Source: Cannabis sativa (Eukaryota; Streptophyta; Magnoliopsida; Rosales; Cannabaceae). From it: a stretch of DNA of 64,000 nt. The stretch covers positions 35,759,257 through 35,823,256 of the forward strand of contig NC_083607.1 of NCBI RefSeq assembly GCF_029168945.1, in the 5' to 3' direction. This document shows positions 24,373 to 39,250 of the stretch, one piece after another (the first letter of the stretch is position 1; each line of letters opens with the position of its first letter). The notes under the pieces were generated by a model. It was not told where the DNA came from and did no database searches. It worked only from the letters and a program-made list of their open reading frames with translations. The translations under genes and the position numbers were made by a program.

Positions 24373-27300
24373 AATTATTTAGGAAATATAAAGATGAAAA
24401 TTCCCTCTTTTCAAGGGAAGAGTGATCCTGAAGCATACCTAGAGTGGGAGAAGAAGATGGAATTGGTGTTTGATTGTCACAACTATTCTGAAACGAAAAA
24501 GGTAAAACTTGCTGCCATTGAATTTACTGACTATGATATTGTTTGGTGGGATCAGTTGTGCATCAATAGGAGGAGGAATAGAGAACGAGATATTGACTCT
24601 TGGGAGGCTATGAAGAGGGTAATGAGGTGACATTTTGTACCATCTCACTATTATCGAGACTTGTACCTCAAGTTGCAAGGTCTTCGTCAAGGCTACAAGA
24701 GTGTTGATGAGTATTACAAGGAGATGGAGATGGCTATGATTAGAGCCAATGTGGAAGAGGATCGGCAGGCGACAATGGCAAGGTTTTGAATGGATTAAAT
24801 TGAGAGATTGCTAATACCGTTGAACTACACCATTATGTGGAATTGGAAGATTTGGTGCACATGGCAATCAAAGTTGAAAGACAACTCAAGAAGGGTAGTT
24901 TGAGCTCAAAGCAAAGGCCAAGTCCACACAATCCAAATACAACACCTTGGAGGTCAAACTTCCCAAAGAAAGAGGATCAACCTAGTTCATCCCTTGCACC
25001 CAAACCAGCCACCGCAACTACAACCTCTCAAGGAAAAGCAGCCCCTCTTTCATCTCGTTCTAGTGAGATAAAGTGTTTCAAATGTCAAGGGCGAGGACAC
25101 ATAGCTAGCCAATGTCCAAATAAGAGCGTTATGGTGATTCAAGAAAATGGTGAAGTAGATTCTGAAGATGAAGAAGAGCTTGCTAATATGCCACCATTGG
25201 AAGACGCTTCTATAGAAGATGAAGAGTATGGGCCAGAATACGGTGACATGCTTGCACTAGTCACCAGACGAGCATTAAACTTGCAAGCAAAAGAAAAGGA
25301 AGAAGAGGTACAGCGTGAGAACATTTTTCATACTCGTTGTCATGTGAAAGACAAGGTATGTAGTGTGATCATTGATGGGGGTAGCTGTACTAATGTTGCT
25401 AGTTCATCCATGGTTGAGAAGCTGGGACTTCCAACGCTTAAACATCCACGTCCTTACAAGTTGCAATGGTTGAATGATAGTGGTGAAGTTAGAGTTACCA
25501 AACAAGTTTTGGTATCTTTCCGAATTGGAAAATAAGAGGATGAGGTATTGTGCGATGTGGTCCCAATGCAAGTTGGACACATTCTTCTAGGAAGGCCTTG
25601 GCAATTTGATCGACGAGTCCAACATGACAGGTTCACCAACAAGTACTCATTCATGTTCCGTCAACAAACAGTCACTCTATCTCCTTTGTCACCAAAACGA
25701 GACTATGAAGACCAAGTGAGATTAAAAAATTTGAGTGATAAAAAGAACTTGAGTGAGCAAAAGAGTGAGAAAAAACAGAGCCAAAAAGAGAAAACAATCG
25801 AAGCAAGAGAGAGAGAAAAGAAAGAGAAGAGTTCTATCGATGAGAAAAAAATAGAGAGAAAACAAAATAATTTGTATACAAAAAAAAGTGAGATTACACG
25901 AACTTGGCGTACAAAACAACCAATGCTTTTGTTCGTTTACATGGATGCTCTTTTAAACACTAACCAACTTGATTCTTCACTGCCTAGTGTTGTTGTTTCT
26001 GTTTTGCAGGAATTTGAGGATGTGTTTCCCAAGGAGGTACCACATGGTGTGCCACCTATTCGAGGAATAGAGCATCAAATTGATTTTATTCTAGGTGCTT
26101 CAATCCCAAACCGCCCAGCATATAGAACTAATCTTGATGAAACCAAAGTAATACAACGACAAGTTGAAGGATTGATGACCAAAGGGCATGTGAGAGAAAG
26201 CATGAGCCCTTGTGCTATTCCAGTAATTCTCGTTCCTAAGAAGGATAGAACATGGAGGATGTGTGTTGACTGTCGAGCCATCAACAACATAACGGTAAAA
26301 TATCGACATCCCATTCCTCATTTAGATGATATGTTAGATGAGTTGCATGGTTCTTGTGTGTTTTCTAAGATTGATCTTAAGAGTGGGTATCATCAAATAC
26401 GTATGAAAGAAGGAGATGAGTGGAAAACTGCATTTAAAACTAAACATGGATTGTATGAATGGTTAGTCATGCCTTTTGGACTAACTAATGCACCTAGCAC
26501 TTTCATGCGATTAATGAATCATGTTTTGCGTGCTTTCATTGGAAAATTGTTGTTGTGTATTTTGATGATATTCTAATTTATAGTAAGAGTTTGCATGATC
26601 ATGCTTCACATTTGCAATCAGTTTTAGATGTACTTTGAAAACAAAAACTATATGCTAACCTTAGTAAATGTACTTTTCACACTGATAAGATTGTTTTCAT
26701 AGGATTTGTTATGAGTGCACAGGTATTGAGGTTGATGAAGAAAAGATCAAAGCCATCCAAGAGTGGCCAACCCCTCAACTATAGGCCATGTTCGAAGTTT
26801 TCATGGCCTTGCTAGTTTTCACAGGAGGTTTATGAAGGATTTCAGCACCATCGCAGCACTGCTTGCAGATGTTATCAAAAAGAATGTTGCTTTTGAATGG
26901 GGTGAAGCACAAGAGGAGGCATTTCAACTGCTTAAACACAAGCTTACTCACGCCCCAGTACTCGCTTTACCTAATTTTTCTAACACATTTGAAATTGAAT
27001 GTGATGCTTCTGGTATAGGTATTGGCACTGCTCTTATGTAGGAAGGGAGACCCCTTGCGCATACTTTAGTGAAAAGCTAGGTGGGGATGCACTTAATTAC
27101 CCCACCTATGATAAAGAGTTGTATGCCTTGGTGCGAGCTTTAGAAACATGGCAACACTGTTTGTGGCCCAAAGAATTTATGATTCACATAGATCATGAAT
27201 CCCTTAAACATTTGAAGGGGCAACACAAGCTCAACAGGAGACATGCACGATGGGTTCAGTACATTGAAACATTTCCATATGTCATTCGGTATAAAAAAGG

Positions 27301-28682
27301 TAAGGAGAATGTGGTTGCTGATGCCCTTTCTCGCAGGTATGCCTTGATCTCTAATCTTGATGATAAATTACTTTGTTTTGAACATAGTAAGGAAATTTAT
27401 CCCAATGACCATGATTTTGGGGAGATTTATGGAGCTTGTGAAACATCTGGTTAAGGTAAGTTTTATAGGCGTGAGGGCTTCTTGTTTACGGAGCATAGGT
27501 TGTGTGTGCCTAATTGTTCTTTACGAGATTTATTAGTTCGGGAACCCCATGGAGGAAGGCTTATGGGACATTTGGGAGTTGCTAAAACCTTAGTTATATT
27601 ATGAGAGCACTTCTTTTGGCTCCACATGAAAAGAGATGTTGAGCGAATTTGTGGTAGATGTGTCACTTGTAAGAAAGCTAAATCGAGGGTTCAGCCAAAT
27701 GGTCTTTACACACCCCTACCTATTTCTATTTCACCATGGGTTGATATCTCAATGGATTTTGTGTTGGGTTTACCTAGGATTAAACGTGGGAGGGACTTAA
27801 TTTTTTTGGTGGTAGACAGATTTTCTAAGATGGCTCATTTTATCCCATGTCATAAAACTGATGATGCTTCTAATGTTGCAGATTTGTCTTTTAGGGAGAT
27901 TGTGAGATTACATGGTATGCCTAGAATAATTGTATCCGATAGGGATGCTAAGTTCTTAAGTTACTTTTCGAAAACATTGTGGGGGAAAACTTGGGACAAA
28001 ACTTTTGTTTTCTACTACTTGTCATCCTCAAACCGATGGTCAAACAGAAGTAGTTAATAGAACTTTATCCACTTTATTGAGGGCTATCAAAAGTAAAAAT
28101 ATTAAGACTTGGGAGGATTGTTTACCACATGTTGAATTTGCTTATAATCGTTCTATGCATTCTGCTACTAAATTTTCACCATTTCAAATTGTTTATGGTT
28201 CTAATCCTTTGACTCCTTTAGATCTATCACATTTACCTGATTCTGAGCATTTGAATTTAGATGGCAAAAAGAAAGCAGAATTTGTGAAGAAAATCCATGA
28301 GAGGGCACAGTTTAACATAGAAAGAAGGACCGAGCAATACATAAAGCAAGCTAACAAGGGTCTTCACAAGCAGGTTTTTGAGCCAGGTGATTTGGTATGG
28401 TTACACATGACGAAAGAACGATTCCCAGCCCAAAGACGTTCCAAATTGCTAGCTCGAGGAGATTGTCCATTTCAAGTGCTTGAAAGGATCAATGACAATG
28501 CCTACCGACTCGATTTACCTGGAGAATATAATGTTAGTGTCACTTTTAATGTTTTTAATTTGAACCCTTTTGATGCAAGTGAAGATTTAGGGACAAATCC
28601 TTTTCAAGAGGGGGGAATGATGAGAACACTAAGGGTAAAGATACAAGTAAAGTTCCAGTTGGGTGAGTGATAAGGGCGCAAG
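24373..28682 (+). pseudogene. Ty3/gypsy gag-pol pseudogene (host of the nested element), 5' portion
   Basis: Coding sequence starts right after the copia LTR, with the gag motif [20 protein letters not shown] (24394). A zinc knuckle, CFKCQGRGHIASQC, follows near 25076. An aspartic protease with VIIDGGSCTN lies near 25368, and RT spans about 26010-26740 with the catalytic YFDDILIYSK just after a frameshift near 26550. RNase H is near 27000-27330 and integrase near 27450-28430 (HLGVAKT and CGRCVTC zinc region, SDRDAKF). There is no clear chromodomain at the end, so it differs from the other gypsy elements here. Stops include TGA at 24628-24630 and TAA near 25533. The frame continues past the nested insertion at 38304. 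The 5' LTR and leader are missing. Confidence 0.9.
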
Positions 28683-30698
28683 TGTAACGCCCTTACTTAC
28701 GTAAAATAAGATGCCATAAATAAACTGGCGTTAAGATACTAATGTTGCCTTTATTAAAAAAAATAACACTTTTTAAAACATGGGTACCCAGTTGAAAATA
28801 AAGTATTACCACTTAGGGAAAAGTAATAGAAAATTTAAACGACAACATCCTCGATAAGTTTAATAAATTAAAAAAAAAAAACTTTCAGCGGAAGATGGCT
28901 AAGACCACACGCAGTTACATGATCACACGAGATCCACCCCATGCTGCCCAGACTCAACTTGTCACCGAAAGCTTACAGGCTTACTTATCTGCACATAGGG
29001 GGTAAATAAGGGGTGAGCTGCAAAGCCCAGTAAGGAAAAACAAAATACTATGTACCAGCATTCACACATCATAGCACAAACATATACATCAAACATACAA
29101 CAACCTAATCATAAGTCTAAATAGAGGCAGCCACACAAATACTGAAATACCACACACTCACACTCACAATCACACTCCAGCTTCCATACAAATCTGGAGT
29201 GTCTTACGTTCTTAACCAGAACGCAGTACCAATAAGCAGTGCACCCTTACGTACACTGCCTCACTTACCACATCACCATACATGTGTGGTTTCCAACCAC
29301 TTCCAAGTACTTGGAACATGATTAAACAACCATATACAATTCATCGATAAAACACTATTTCACCGAAACTATCACATTCCACAGTTTCAATACAATTTAT
29401 TCAAGCAGTCATACTAGATACTCAAACCATATAAAAAGCAAGTATAAAGTATAATTATTTTTCCTTACCTCAACTCCGCTGTAATTAACTCCTACGATAC
29501 CTTCTAGGCCCTATAACAATTAGTGAAACCCTTAGTCCACCGATAAACTTAATATATTTATTATTCTTACTGTACAGCAAGTTTAGCCTAGAATTTGACT
29601 TATAAAACGTTTGAATTAGAAGTCCTACTGTTCACAAAGTTTTTAGTTAATTGAAAGACCTTTCTAACGGTATAAAGATCATCAAAATCGGAGCTATAAC
29701 CTAGGAGTTATGCATGTTTTCTCAAAACAGTTTCTTTAAAATCCTGGATCATGCCGATTTCTGAATACAGCCCAAAAATAAAAGTTTTAAAAATAGTTAC
29801 ACCCCGATCTAGACAATACTTTCTTCATAAAAAATGTAGCTATTTTCCTAAGATTTAAAACGAGATAAAGATCTTTTAAAATGGATCAAAAGTGCGAGAG
29901 ATATTGAATTTTTACTGAAGACACTTTTTCTGAAACAAAACTTAAAACGAAATACCATAACCGAGTAAAGATCCCAACTTTTGACTGGTAAGAACTCCGA
30001 ACTAGGGAAAGGTTTCTTCAAAAAAAATATAAATTATTGAATTATCTTTCTAACAGTACAGGAATCGCTGTAAAATAATAGATATTGAGAGAGATATCAC
30101 ACTTTTACTAAGGCAATATCGGAAAGAAATTTTAAAAAACTGTAAATCGACAGTCAGTGTAAAACATGAATTTTTTGACATCGAAATACTCAGAATTAGG
30201 AAAGAGTTTCTTCATAAAAAATATAGATCATTAAATTATCTTTAAAACGGTACCTAGATTACGGAAAACGAACCTATGGGGAGAGAGATATGATAGTTTT
30301 TTGAAAGCCTATTTCTCTGAAAACGAAAATAAAAACAACTACGAATTTTACCTGAAGATTTCGAAGATACGGAACGATGATCGGTTGATTGCTGACCCCG
30401 AAGCTCTTAAGATTAAAACAATTGATTTTGTTCAATAGAGAGGATAAAAAAAAATTGAGAGATGGTGAGAATAAAGGAATACGATACTATCTGGCTGCTA
30501 GGGTTCTAGAGTATATACATATATAACCTATCGTATAATAGGTTTAAATTTAAAAAATAAAAATCTAACTAATCAGATAAAATTATGCTGATTTAAATTT
30601 AAATTTTAAATTTTAAACTAACTAATCTAATGCTTCACTATTTATTTATCTCACTATTTAATATATATATCTTTTTTTTTTTTTCTAGTCACACACGC

Positions 30699-30751
<53 letters not shown>

Positions 30752-30769
30752 AATAATAATAATAATAAC

Positions 30770-30801
<32 letters not shown>

Positions 30802-30862
30802 TATAATTGTACCACACTTAATATACCAAATACCAATATATGTATATAAACTGGATATTACA
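28683..30862 (-). repeat. 3' LTR of nested gypsy element (2180 bp)
   Basis: Bounded by TGTAACGCCC and GGATATTACA on +. It matches the LTR at 36019-38298 apart from scattered substitutions and a shorter AAC/AAT microsatellite. No protein-coding frame is supported. Confidence 0.95.
30701..30801 (+). repeat. (AAC)n(AAT)n microsatellite in 3' LTR
   Basis: Compound AAC then AAT repeats of about 100 bp within the LTR of the nested element. Confidence 0.96.
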
Positions 30863-31811
30863 TTCTACCCTCCTTAAAGGAAATTTCGTCCTCGAAATTA
30901 GACTTACCAAAAAGTTCAGGGTACTGTTCTTTCATGTCTTCCTCCATTTCCCACGTTGCCTCCCTTTCTGAACGGTTGCTCCACATAACTTTTATTAGAG
31001 GAATACTTTTGGACCTTAACTCCTTCGTTCCTCTCTCTATAATGCGAACTGGTCGCACTTCATAACTCAAGTCCTGCTTTAGCTCCATTCTTTCATAGTT
31101 CAGCACGTGTGATGGATCCGACACGTATTTTCGTAGCATAGAAATATGGAACACATTATGCGTCTCAGCTAATACTGGTGGCAATGCCAGTCGATAAGCG
31201 ACCTGTCCCACTCTGTCCAATATCTCAAAAGGACCTATAAATCTTGGACTTAGCTTTCCTCTCTTTCCAAAACGCATAACCCCTTTCATAGGTGACACTC
31301 GAAGGAACACTTTATCACCCACTGCAAATTCCACATTCCGTCTCTTTGCGTCGGCATAACTTTTCTGGCGGCTTTGTGCAGTTACCATTCTATTTCGAAT
31401 CTTTTCTACCGCTTCAGTGGCCTCTCTTACTAGGTCTGGGCCTAAGTATCGCTTTTCGCCAACCTCATCCCAGTGTAGTGGTGATCGACACTTCCTCCCA
31501 TACAACATTTCATAGGGTGCCATCCCTATTGTAGATTGATAGCTATTGTTGTACGAGAACTCCATTAGTGGCAAATAGTTACTCCAGTTACTTGGGAAAT
31601 CCAACGCACAAGCTCGTAGCATGTCTTCTAGTATTTGAATAGTTCGTTCCGATTGTCCATCAGTTTGAGGATGGAATGCTGTACTCAACTTCAGTTTTGT
31701 GCCCAAAGCACTTTGCACACTTTCCCAAAACTTAGAAGTAAAACTCGAACCTCTATCGTATACAATGGTCTTTGGGACTCCGTGTAGCCTTACAATTTCT
31801 TTTACATACAA
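30858..31811 (-). CDS. Integrase core C-part and chromodomain of nested gypsy element
   Basis: A 317-aa frame continuing integrase after the break at 31812-31990. It has YVKEIVRLHGVPKTIVYDRG with the second catalytic Asp, then HPQTDGQSERTIQILEDMLR with the catalytic Glu. The integrase C-terminal region follows (DKVFLRVSPMKGVMRFGKRG, LSPRFIGPFEIL, YRLALPP), and last a chromodomain ending VMWSNRSEREATWEMEEDM. Chromodomains in such elements are thought to guide insertion to heterochromatin by binding histone marks. The stop lies at 30858, within the polypurine region next to the LTR. Confidence 0.92.
   Translation of the reverse strand: MYVKEIVRLHGVPKTIVYDRGSSFTSKFWESVQSALGTKLKLSTAFHPQTDGQSERTIQILEDMLRACALDFPSNWSNYLPLMEFSYNNSYQSTIGMAPYEMLYGRKCRSPLHWDEVGEKRYLGPDLVREATEAVEKIRNRMVTAQSRQKSYADAKRRNVEFAVGDKVFLRVSPMKGVMRFGKRGKLSPRFIGPFEILDRVGQVAYRLALPPVLAETHNVFHISMLRKYVSDPSHVLNYERMELKQDLSYEVRPVRIIERGTKELRSKSIPLIKVMWSNRSEREATWEMEEDMKEQYPELFGKSNFEDEISFKEGRM
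30863..30880 (-). other. Polypurine tract
   Basis: On - the sequence AAGGAGGGTAGAA lies directly before the 3' LTR start TGTAATATCC and overlaps the end of pol. It is expected to prime plus-strand DNA synthesis. Confidence 0.85.
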
Positions 31812-31932
31812 TTCGGCATATTGCTCGCATTGTAATTAGTGCGCACAAAAGTGCGTAAAATGTGCCGATTTAGTGAGTCCGTCGATAATCACCCGTATGG
31901 AATCCCGTTGTTTGTCGTTCTTCGCAACCCCG

Positions 31933-33855
31933 TCACAAAATCCATAACAATATCTTCCCATTTCCACTCGTGAATATCAAGAGATTGCAATGTACCCGCA
32001 GTCTCTGGTGTTCGGCCTTAACTTGCTGGCAGGTAAGACATTTTGCTACAAATTTTGCTATATCATTTTTCATTCCCAGCCACCAATACCTACCTTTCAG
32101 ATCATTGTACATTTTGGTTGATCCTGGGTGTAAAGAATAGGGTGTAGTGTGCGCCTCTTGTAAGATTTTTGATTGCAACTCCGCTTTCTTAGGTACACAC
32201 ACCCTTGCCTTGTATAGTAGAATACCCTCTTCATTAACTGAGAAGTCCCCGGCTTTCCCATTTTGTAGTTCGACCCGCTTCTTGATTAAAAACTCATCTT
32301 GGGCTTGTTCTTCTTTGATATTCTCTAATAAATTTGATTCAATTGTGAGGTTAGCTAGCTTTCCTGTTACTAACTCTATTCTAGATCTCTCGATTTCCTG
32401 TTGCAACGACACTTTTAATGCCCTTAACATTGATAAGCTTGCATAGTGGCGTCTGCTAAGTGCATCCGCCACTACATTAGCCTTTCCAGGATGGTATAGT
32501 ATCTCACAATCGTAATCTTTTACCAGTTCCAACCACCGCCTCTTTCTCATGTTGAGCTCTTTCTGCGTAAAGAAGTATTTTAGGCTTTTGTGATCTGTGT
32601 ATATTTCACACTTCTCTCCATAGAGGTAGTGCCTCCAGATTTTCAATGCAAAGACCACTGCTGCCAACTCTAAGTCATGAGTTGGGTACCTTGTCTCATA
32701 ATCCTTTAGCTGCCTAGAGGCATAGGCTACCACCTTCTCATTCTGCATCAACACACAGTCGAGCCCTTGCTTTGATGCGTCGCAATATACTACAAATTTG
32801 TCTTTGTTAGTTGGAACACACAGGACAGGTGCTGTTATGAGTTTATCTTTCAATGTCTGAAAGCTTTCCTCACATTTATCTGTCCATGCAAATTTTTGTT
32901 GCTTTCGAGTCAAATTCTTCAATGGTGTGGCTATTTTTGAGAACCCTTCAACGAATCTCCTATAATATCCAGCTAGTCCGAGGAAACTCCGAACCTCACT
33001 TGCGGTTTTTGGTTTTGGCCAGCTCTTCACTGCTTCAATTTTCGCAGGGTCCACCTCTACCCCATCTTTGGACACTATATGGCCTAGAAACGCCACTTTC
33101 TCCAACCAAAACTCACACTTTTTAAATTTGGCGTACAATTGGTGCTCTTTGAGTCTGCTTAGAGTTAGCCTTAAGTGCTCCTCGTGCTCTTCCATTGTCC
33201 TTGAATAAATGAGTATGTCATCAATGAATACCACCACAAACTTGTCAAGATATTCCTTGAATACTCTATTCATTAAATCCATGAAGGCTGCTGGGGCATT
33301 GGTTAACCCAAATGACATCACTAGAAATTCATAATGCCCATACCGTGTTCGAAATGCCGTCTTTGGTATATCTTCCTCTCGGACTTTCAATTGGTGGTAC
33401 CCAGATCTCAAGTCGATCTTTGAGAAGACGATCGCCTCTTGTAACTGATCAAACAAATCATCGATGCGAGGCAAGGGATACCTGTTCTTTATAGTCACTT
33501 TGTTCAGCTCTCGATAGTCTATACACATCCGCATACTACCGTCCTTCTTCTTGACGAACAACACTGGCGAACCCCAAGGTGAGTAACTTGGTCTAATGAA
33601 CCCCTTGTCTAAAAGATCTTGTAGTTGAGCCTTCAATTCCTTCAATTCATTGGGAGCCATGCGGTATGGAGCCCTCGAGATTGGTGCTGTGCCTGGCGCT
33701 AACTCAATCACAAATTCTATCTCTCTATCTGGGGGTAGCCCTGGTAGGTCTTCCGGAAAAACTTCTTGGAATTCACATACTATGTGGACATTCTCTCGGC
33801 TTCGAGGGTGGTTTCTCTTGACTTGTCTACTATGCCGGCCAAGTATGCTTGACAT
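31933..33855 (-). CDS. Reverse transcriptase - RNase H - integrase zinc region of nested gypsy element
   Basis: A 640-aa open frame, most of pol. RT motifs include [45 protein letters not shown] and the catalytic [11 protein letters not shown] near 33215. The connection has [20 protein letters not shown]. RNase H has [17 protein letters not shown] and [13 protein letters not shown], ending at [13 protein letters not shown]. The integrase zinc region begins with H and [11 protein letters not shown] near 32010, after which a frameshift ends the frame. The reactions are DNA synthesis from element RNA, removal of the RNA strand, and integration. The first residues are a frame artefact, since true RT starts near [12 protein letters not shown]. 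Confidence 0.93.
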   Translation of the reverse strand: MSSILGRHSRQVKRNHPRSRENVHIVCEFQEVFPEDLPGLPPDREIEFVIELAPGTAPISRAPYRMAPNELKELKAQLQDLLDKGFIRPSYSPWGSPVLFVKKKDGSMRMCIDYRELNKVTIKNRYPLPRIDDLFDQLQEAIVFSKIDLRSGYHQLKVREEDIPKTAFRTRYGHYEFLVMSFGLTNAPAAFMDLMNRVFKEYLDKFVVVFIDDILIYSRTMEEHEEHLRLTLSRLKEHQLYAKFKKCEFWLEKVAFLGHIVSKDGVEVDPAKIEAVKSWPKPKTASEVRSFLGLAGYYRRFVEGFSKIATPLKNLTRKQQKFAWTDKCEESFQTLKDKLITAPVLCVPTNKDKFVVYCDASKQGLDCVLMQNEKVVAYASRQLKDYETRYPTHDLELAAVVFALKIWRHYLYGEKCEIYTDHKSLKYFFTQKELNMRKRRWLELVKDYDCEILYHPGKANVVADALSRRHYASLSMLRALKVSLQQEIERSRIELVTGKLANLTIESNLLENIKEEQAQDEFLIKKRVELQNGKAGDFSVNEEGILLYKARVCVPKKAELQSKILQEAHTTPYSLHPGSTKMYNDLKGRYWWLGMKNDIAKFVAKCLTCQQVKAEHQRLRVHCNLLIFTSGNGKILLWIL

Positions 33856-34199
33856 CCCGCACGTATCATCTTTTGTGCCTTCAGGGCTGTAACTAGCGGT
33901 AAGCTTGACTTGACTTTGATTCCTTCAAATATGAATGCCTCTCCAGATTCAGGGGTGAAAGTCACTGTCCTCTTTCGACAGTCTATTGTTGCTCCATGTC
34001 GTGATAGCCAATCCATGCCCAAGATAAGATCGTAATCCCTCATCTCCAGCTCTATCAGATCTCCACTAAGTTCCTTGTCTGCAATCCTTATTGGCGCATC
34101 CCGCACTCCTCTAGATGATATCATAACCTCGCCCGAGGGCAACTCCGTCATGAACTTATAACTAAAGTTTACATACGGTAGTTCTAACTTATCTATCAT
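33780..34199 (-). pseudogene. Aspartic protease region of nested gypsy element
   Basis: A gypsy protease-like stretch before RT. It includes the conserved LILGMDWLSRHGATIDC near 34045 and ends with [11 protein letters not shown]. It overlaps the start of the RT frame by 76 bp in another frame, so a small indel near 33810 separates protease from RT. The catalytic Asp motif lies upstream, near the join with gag (around 34230-34190), where the frame is disturbed. Confidence 0.82.
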
Positions 34200-34201
34200 C
34201 T

Positions 34202-35580
34202 TTAAAGCAATAAATGAGTGCGTAGCTCCAGAATCAAATAAAACAAGACATAGTTTTCCGTAGATATAAATCGACTCGCAACCACAGTGTTACTAGTCTC
34301 AGCCTCCCCTCTGGTTAGTGCAAATACTCGAGCTGGGACAAGTTTGTCATCCCTGAGTTGATCACCCTTTTGCGGACAGTCCTTCTTATAGTGGCCTGGT
34401 TGCCCACACTTGTAACAAGTCTTGCCTTTCAGTCGACATTCTCCCGGATGCTTACGACCACATGTTGGGCATAGGGGGTACTCCACATATGGCTTCTTCC
34501 CTTTGTAGTTATTGGACCTTATCTTGTTTCTCTTGTCGGCTTCGTTGTGTTGGTTACTTGGCAGTTTCCTTTTGTTATCACCACCTCCATTACTAGCCTT
34601 TCTGGCCTCCCACCTTGCTGTATTGTCTTTCTGTATACGACTTTCACACAACTCAGCTTCTAGGGCTTTTTCTAGTACCTCAGCATACGTGGTTGCCCTT
34701 ACTCCTGACATCGCTATGTCCCGACTTATTCGGGAGTCGAGCCCTTCAAGAAACGATGAATCCTCAAAAACTCGGTAGGAACCGCATCTTTGGCAAACTT
34801 TGCTAATCCGTCAAATTGGCGAGCATACTCAGTAATCGTAGACTTACCTCGCCTCGTGTTCGTGAACTCATTAACTCTAGCCGAGCGTATTGCTTCACCG
34901 TAGTATTTTTTGTTGAAAACTTGTACAAAGTCAGCCCAAAGTCATTGCGGCCACATCCCGTGTTTGTTTAATAACATCCCACCGCATGCGGCATCCTTTT
35001 TCAATAAACTAGCAAAGACAAGCTACACTATCTCCGTTACCGAGCCGCATGTACTCAACAATACCTTCCACTGTTCTTAACCATTCCTCAGCTTCCATTG
35101 GATCTGAGCCCCCTTCAAAATTTGGTGGGTGTTGCTTGCGGAACCTTTCATATATTGGTTCCCATCGACCCTCCGGCACAGGCATGTATTGCACCAGCAA
35201 AAATCGATGTTGTCCTTGATTGGGTTGTTCTTGACGGTTGTGAGCCTCTTCATCTCGCTTCCTAATTTCTTCCCTGAGACGAGCAACTTCTTGCGCCAAA
35301 TCTTCTTGTTGTGGTGGCACCACTACAGGGGCGTTTTGGTGTCCTTGACCAACTACCCCAGCAGGGACTTCGTGGTTGCCCCCACCTTGACCTGGTTGTT
35401 GTCCATTTTCAGGGGCATTTTGATTCTCCTGGATCACCGCCTCGGCAGGGACATGCTGGTTTCCCCTGCCTCGACCGCTACCTCGACCGCGAGCACCTCC
35501 TCGCCCTCGACCTCTAGCTCGGTCTCTTACAGCCGCTCTTTCATTCAACCGGTTGATCTTCTGGGTTCACCGTTTTCCAT
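34202..35580 (-). pseudogene. Gag of nested gypsy element (broken)
   Basis: This codes for the retrotransposon capsid/nucleocapsid. The N-terminus is rich in Arg and Gly (RARGRGRGGARGRG), followed by a Gln/Pro-rich linker, a helix with LAQEVARLREEIRKRDEEA, and the capsid motif EPIYERFRKQHPPNFEGG near 35130. The C-terminal part has a CCHC zinc knuckle, [14 protein letters not shown], near 34415-34375. An upstream ATG at 35580 runs into TGA within 12 codons, and the capsid is interrupted between about 35009 and 34711. The C-terminal open part (34711-34202) leads into protease. It is not translatable as one protein. Confidence 0.88.
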
Positions 35581-36003
35581 CAAATCCCTTAACTTGTTCT
35601 TCAAAAGCAAGGAGATGGTAGCGGTAAGAAAAAAAAATAACCAAAGATGTATCTCGCTCAAAAAGGAAATATCTATACACTAAATTATATAAACTTAAAA
35701 AAAACGTAAATCATCAAGCAACAATTCACCATGTAAAATAAATAATCTTCACTCACAAAAAAAATTACACTAATAAGAAAATTGTTTGAGTTATACTAAA
35801 ATTCTAACTCCGAAGAATCAGTTAATTGTTTCGATTAACCATACCCTAAACTTCTAGCTAACTAAAGGAAAATCAAAAGATAAAGACTAAACCAAATTTA
35901 ACATATAAGACATAACATATATAAAGCATACATACTTGATGACAAGTTGATCCTTTGCAGCGATGGTGTGTATGTCGCGTGAATTCAAGATCAATGTAAC
36001 TGT

Positions 36004-36016
36004 GGCTCTGATACCA
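36004..36016 (-). other. Primer-binding site (initiator-Met tRNA)
   Basis: TGGTATCAGAGCC on -, two bases inside the 5' LTR end, complementary to the 3' end of initiator-Met tRNA. Confidence 0.93.
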
Positions 36017-36018
36017 TT

Positions 36019-38298
<2,280 letters not shown>

Positions 38299-38303
38299 GC
38301 AAG

Positions 38304-38431
38304 CCAAGAGATTCAAAGAAGAACTCAACAACTTAGTCGACAGAGTTTTAAAACAAGAGGAGACTGCAATCAACATTGAAGGAGAACAAAGATTTGTGCT
38401 TCTCATCAAAGTAGACTTAATTAAGACCTAA
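38304..38431 (+). pseudogene. Ty3/gypsy pol pseudogene, 3' end after nested insertion
   Basis: If the nested element and one GCAAG are left out, the reading from 28660 continues as VIRAQAKRFKEELNNLVDRV and runs to a TAA at 38429-38431. This is the usual short tail after integrase in this family, and it confirms that the 24.4-28.7 kb pseudogene and this segment were once contiguous. It carries no domain. Confidence 0.88.
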
Positions 38432-38870
38432 ATTGAGCTTATCACGTTTTTCAAGGTATTTGGCAGCTTTTCTTTTTAATTTTGTTTCCTTTATTTTGTC
38501 TTTGTTTTATTTAGAAAATTGTCTTTCTTTTAGTTTCCCTTTTTCTTGATTGTAAGTTGGCAATATAAAGCCTTTAAACACTTTAAAAAATCTCAATTTT
38601 TTGGAATAAAATTTTGAGAGGTTTTCTTCTTCAGTTCTTGAGAGAACTATTCGAACTTATCAAGGAGTATTCCTTGTGGCGTTCAACCAAACATATCAAA
38701 CGGATTTCCACCACCGTTTGTGGCGTCTTCCTCCATACCAAGGTTTATGCTTAACTAAGCATTGGATCGCGGTTCCACATCCAAATTTCGAGAATTCTTA
38801 GAGGCTGCCATAATTGGTATCGAGTTTCATGACAACTGTTGGTGTGGTTCGTATCAAGTCACGCCGGGAT
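38432..38870 (+). other. Probable 3' non-coding region and LTR of the host gypsy element
   Basis: T-rich DNA, a TATA-like CAATATAAAGCC near 38560, then a G+C-richer stretch to about 38815. There TTGGTATCGAG resembles a Met-tRNA primer site. This suggests an LTR followed by an element leader. The LTR start and end are not certain, and no second LTR of this family was found in the window. Confidence 0.5.
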
Positions 38871-39250
38871 GATTGGGGATGCATAACGGATTGCACGTGC
38901 CATCCTAAAATGTCCCTAGTCATTATGGAAACAGACTTTCAATGGCTATTGGTTCCATACTAGTGATGATTTGCAACCAACGAGTAACTTTGATTCAGAT
39001 CGGTTCTAGTCAACTATAGTGAATCCACTAGTAGTCATGACAGAACGATCAGGAATGCATAACGGATCGCACGTGCCATCCTAAAATGCCCCTAGTCATT
39101 ATGGAAATAGACTTGCAATGATGATTGATACCCGATAGTGATGATTTGCTAGCAACGAGTAACTTTGACCAATATCGGTTCTAGTCAACTATAGTGAATC
39201 CACTAGTAGTCACAACGGGACGATCGGGAATGCATAACGGATCGCACTAA
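38871..39250 (+). repeat. Tandem repeat, 175-176 bp unit, about two copies
   Basis: The marker GCATAACGGAT recurs at 38881, 39057 and 39232. Each unit carries CCTAGTCATTATGGAAA, GAGTAACTTTGA and CCACTAGTAGTCA. The array breaks off abruptly into A+T-rich DNA near 39250. It probably belongs to the leader of the gypsy element to its left. Confidence 0.88.

Noticed and set aside
36004..36016. tRNA-like sequence near the LTR.
   Set aside because: It matches only the 3' end of initiator-Met tRNA and sits beside the LTR, so it is a primer-binding site; no cloverleaf is present. The same holds near 20366, 19861 and 53582.
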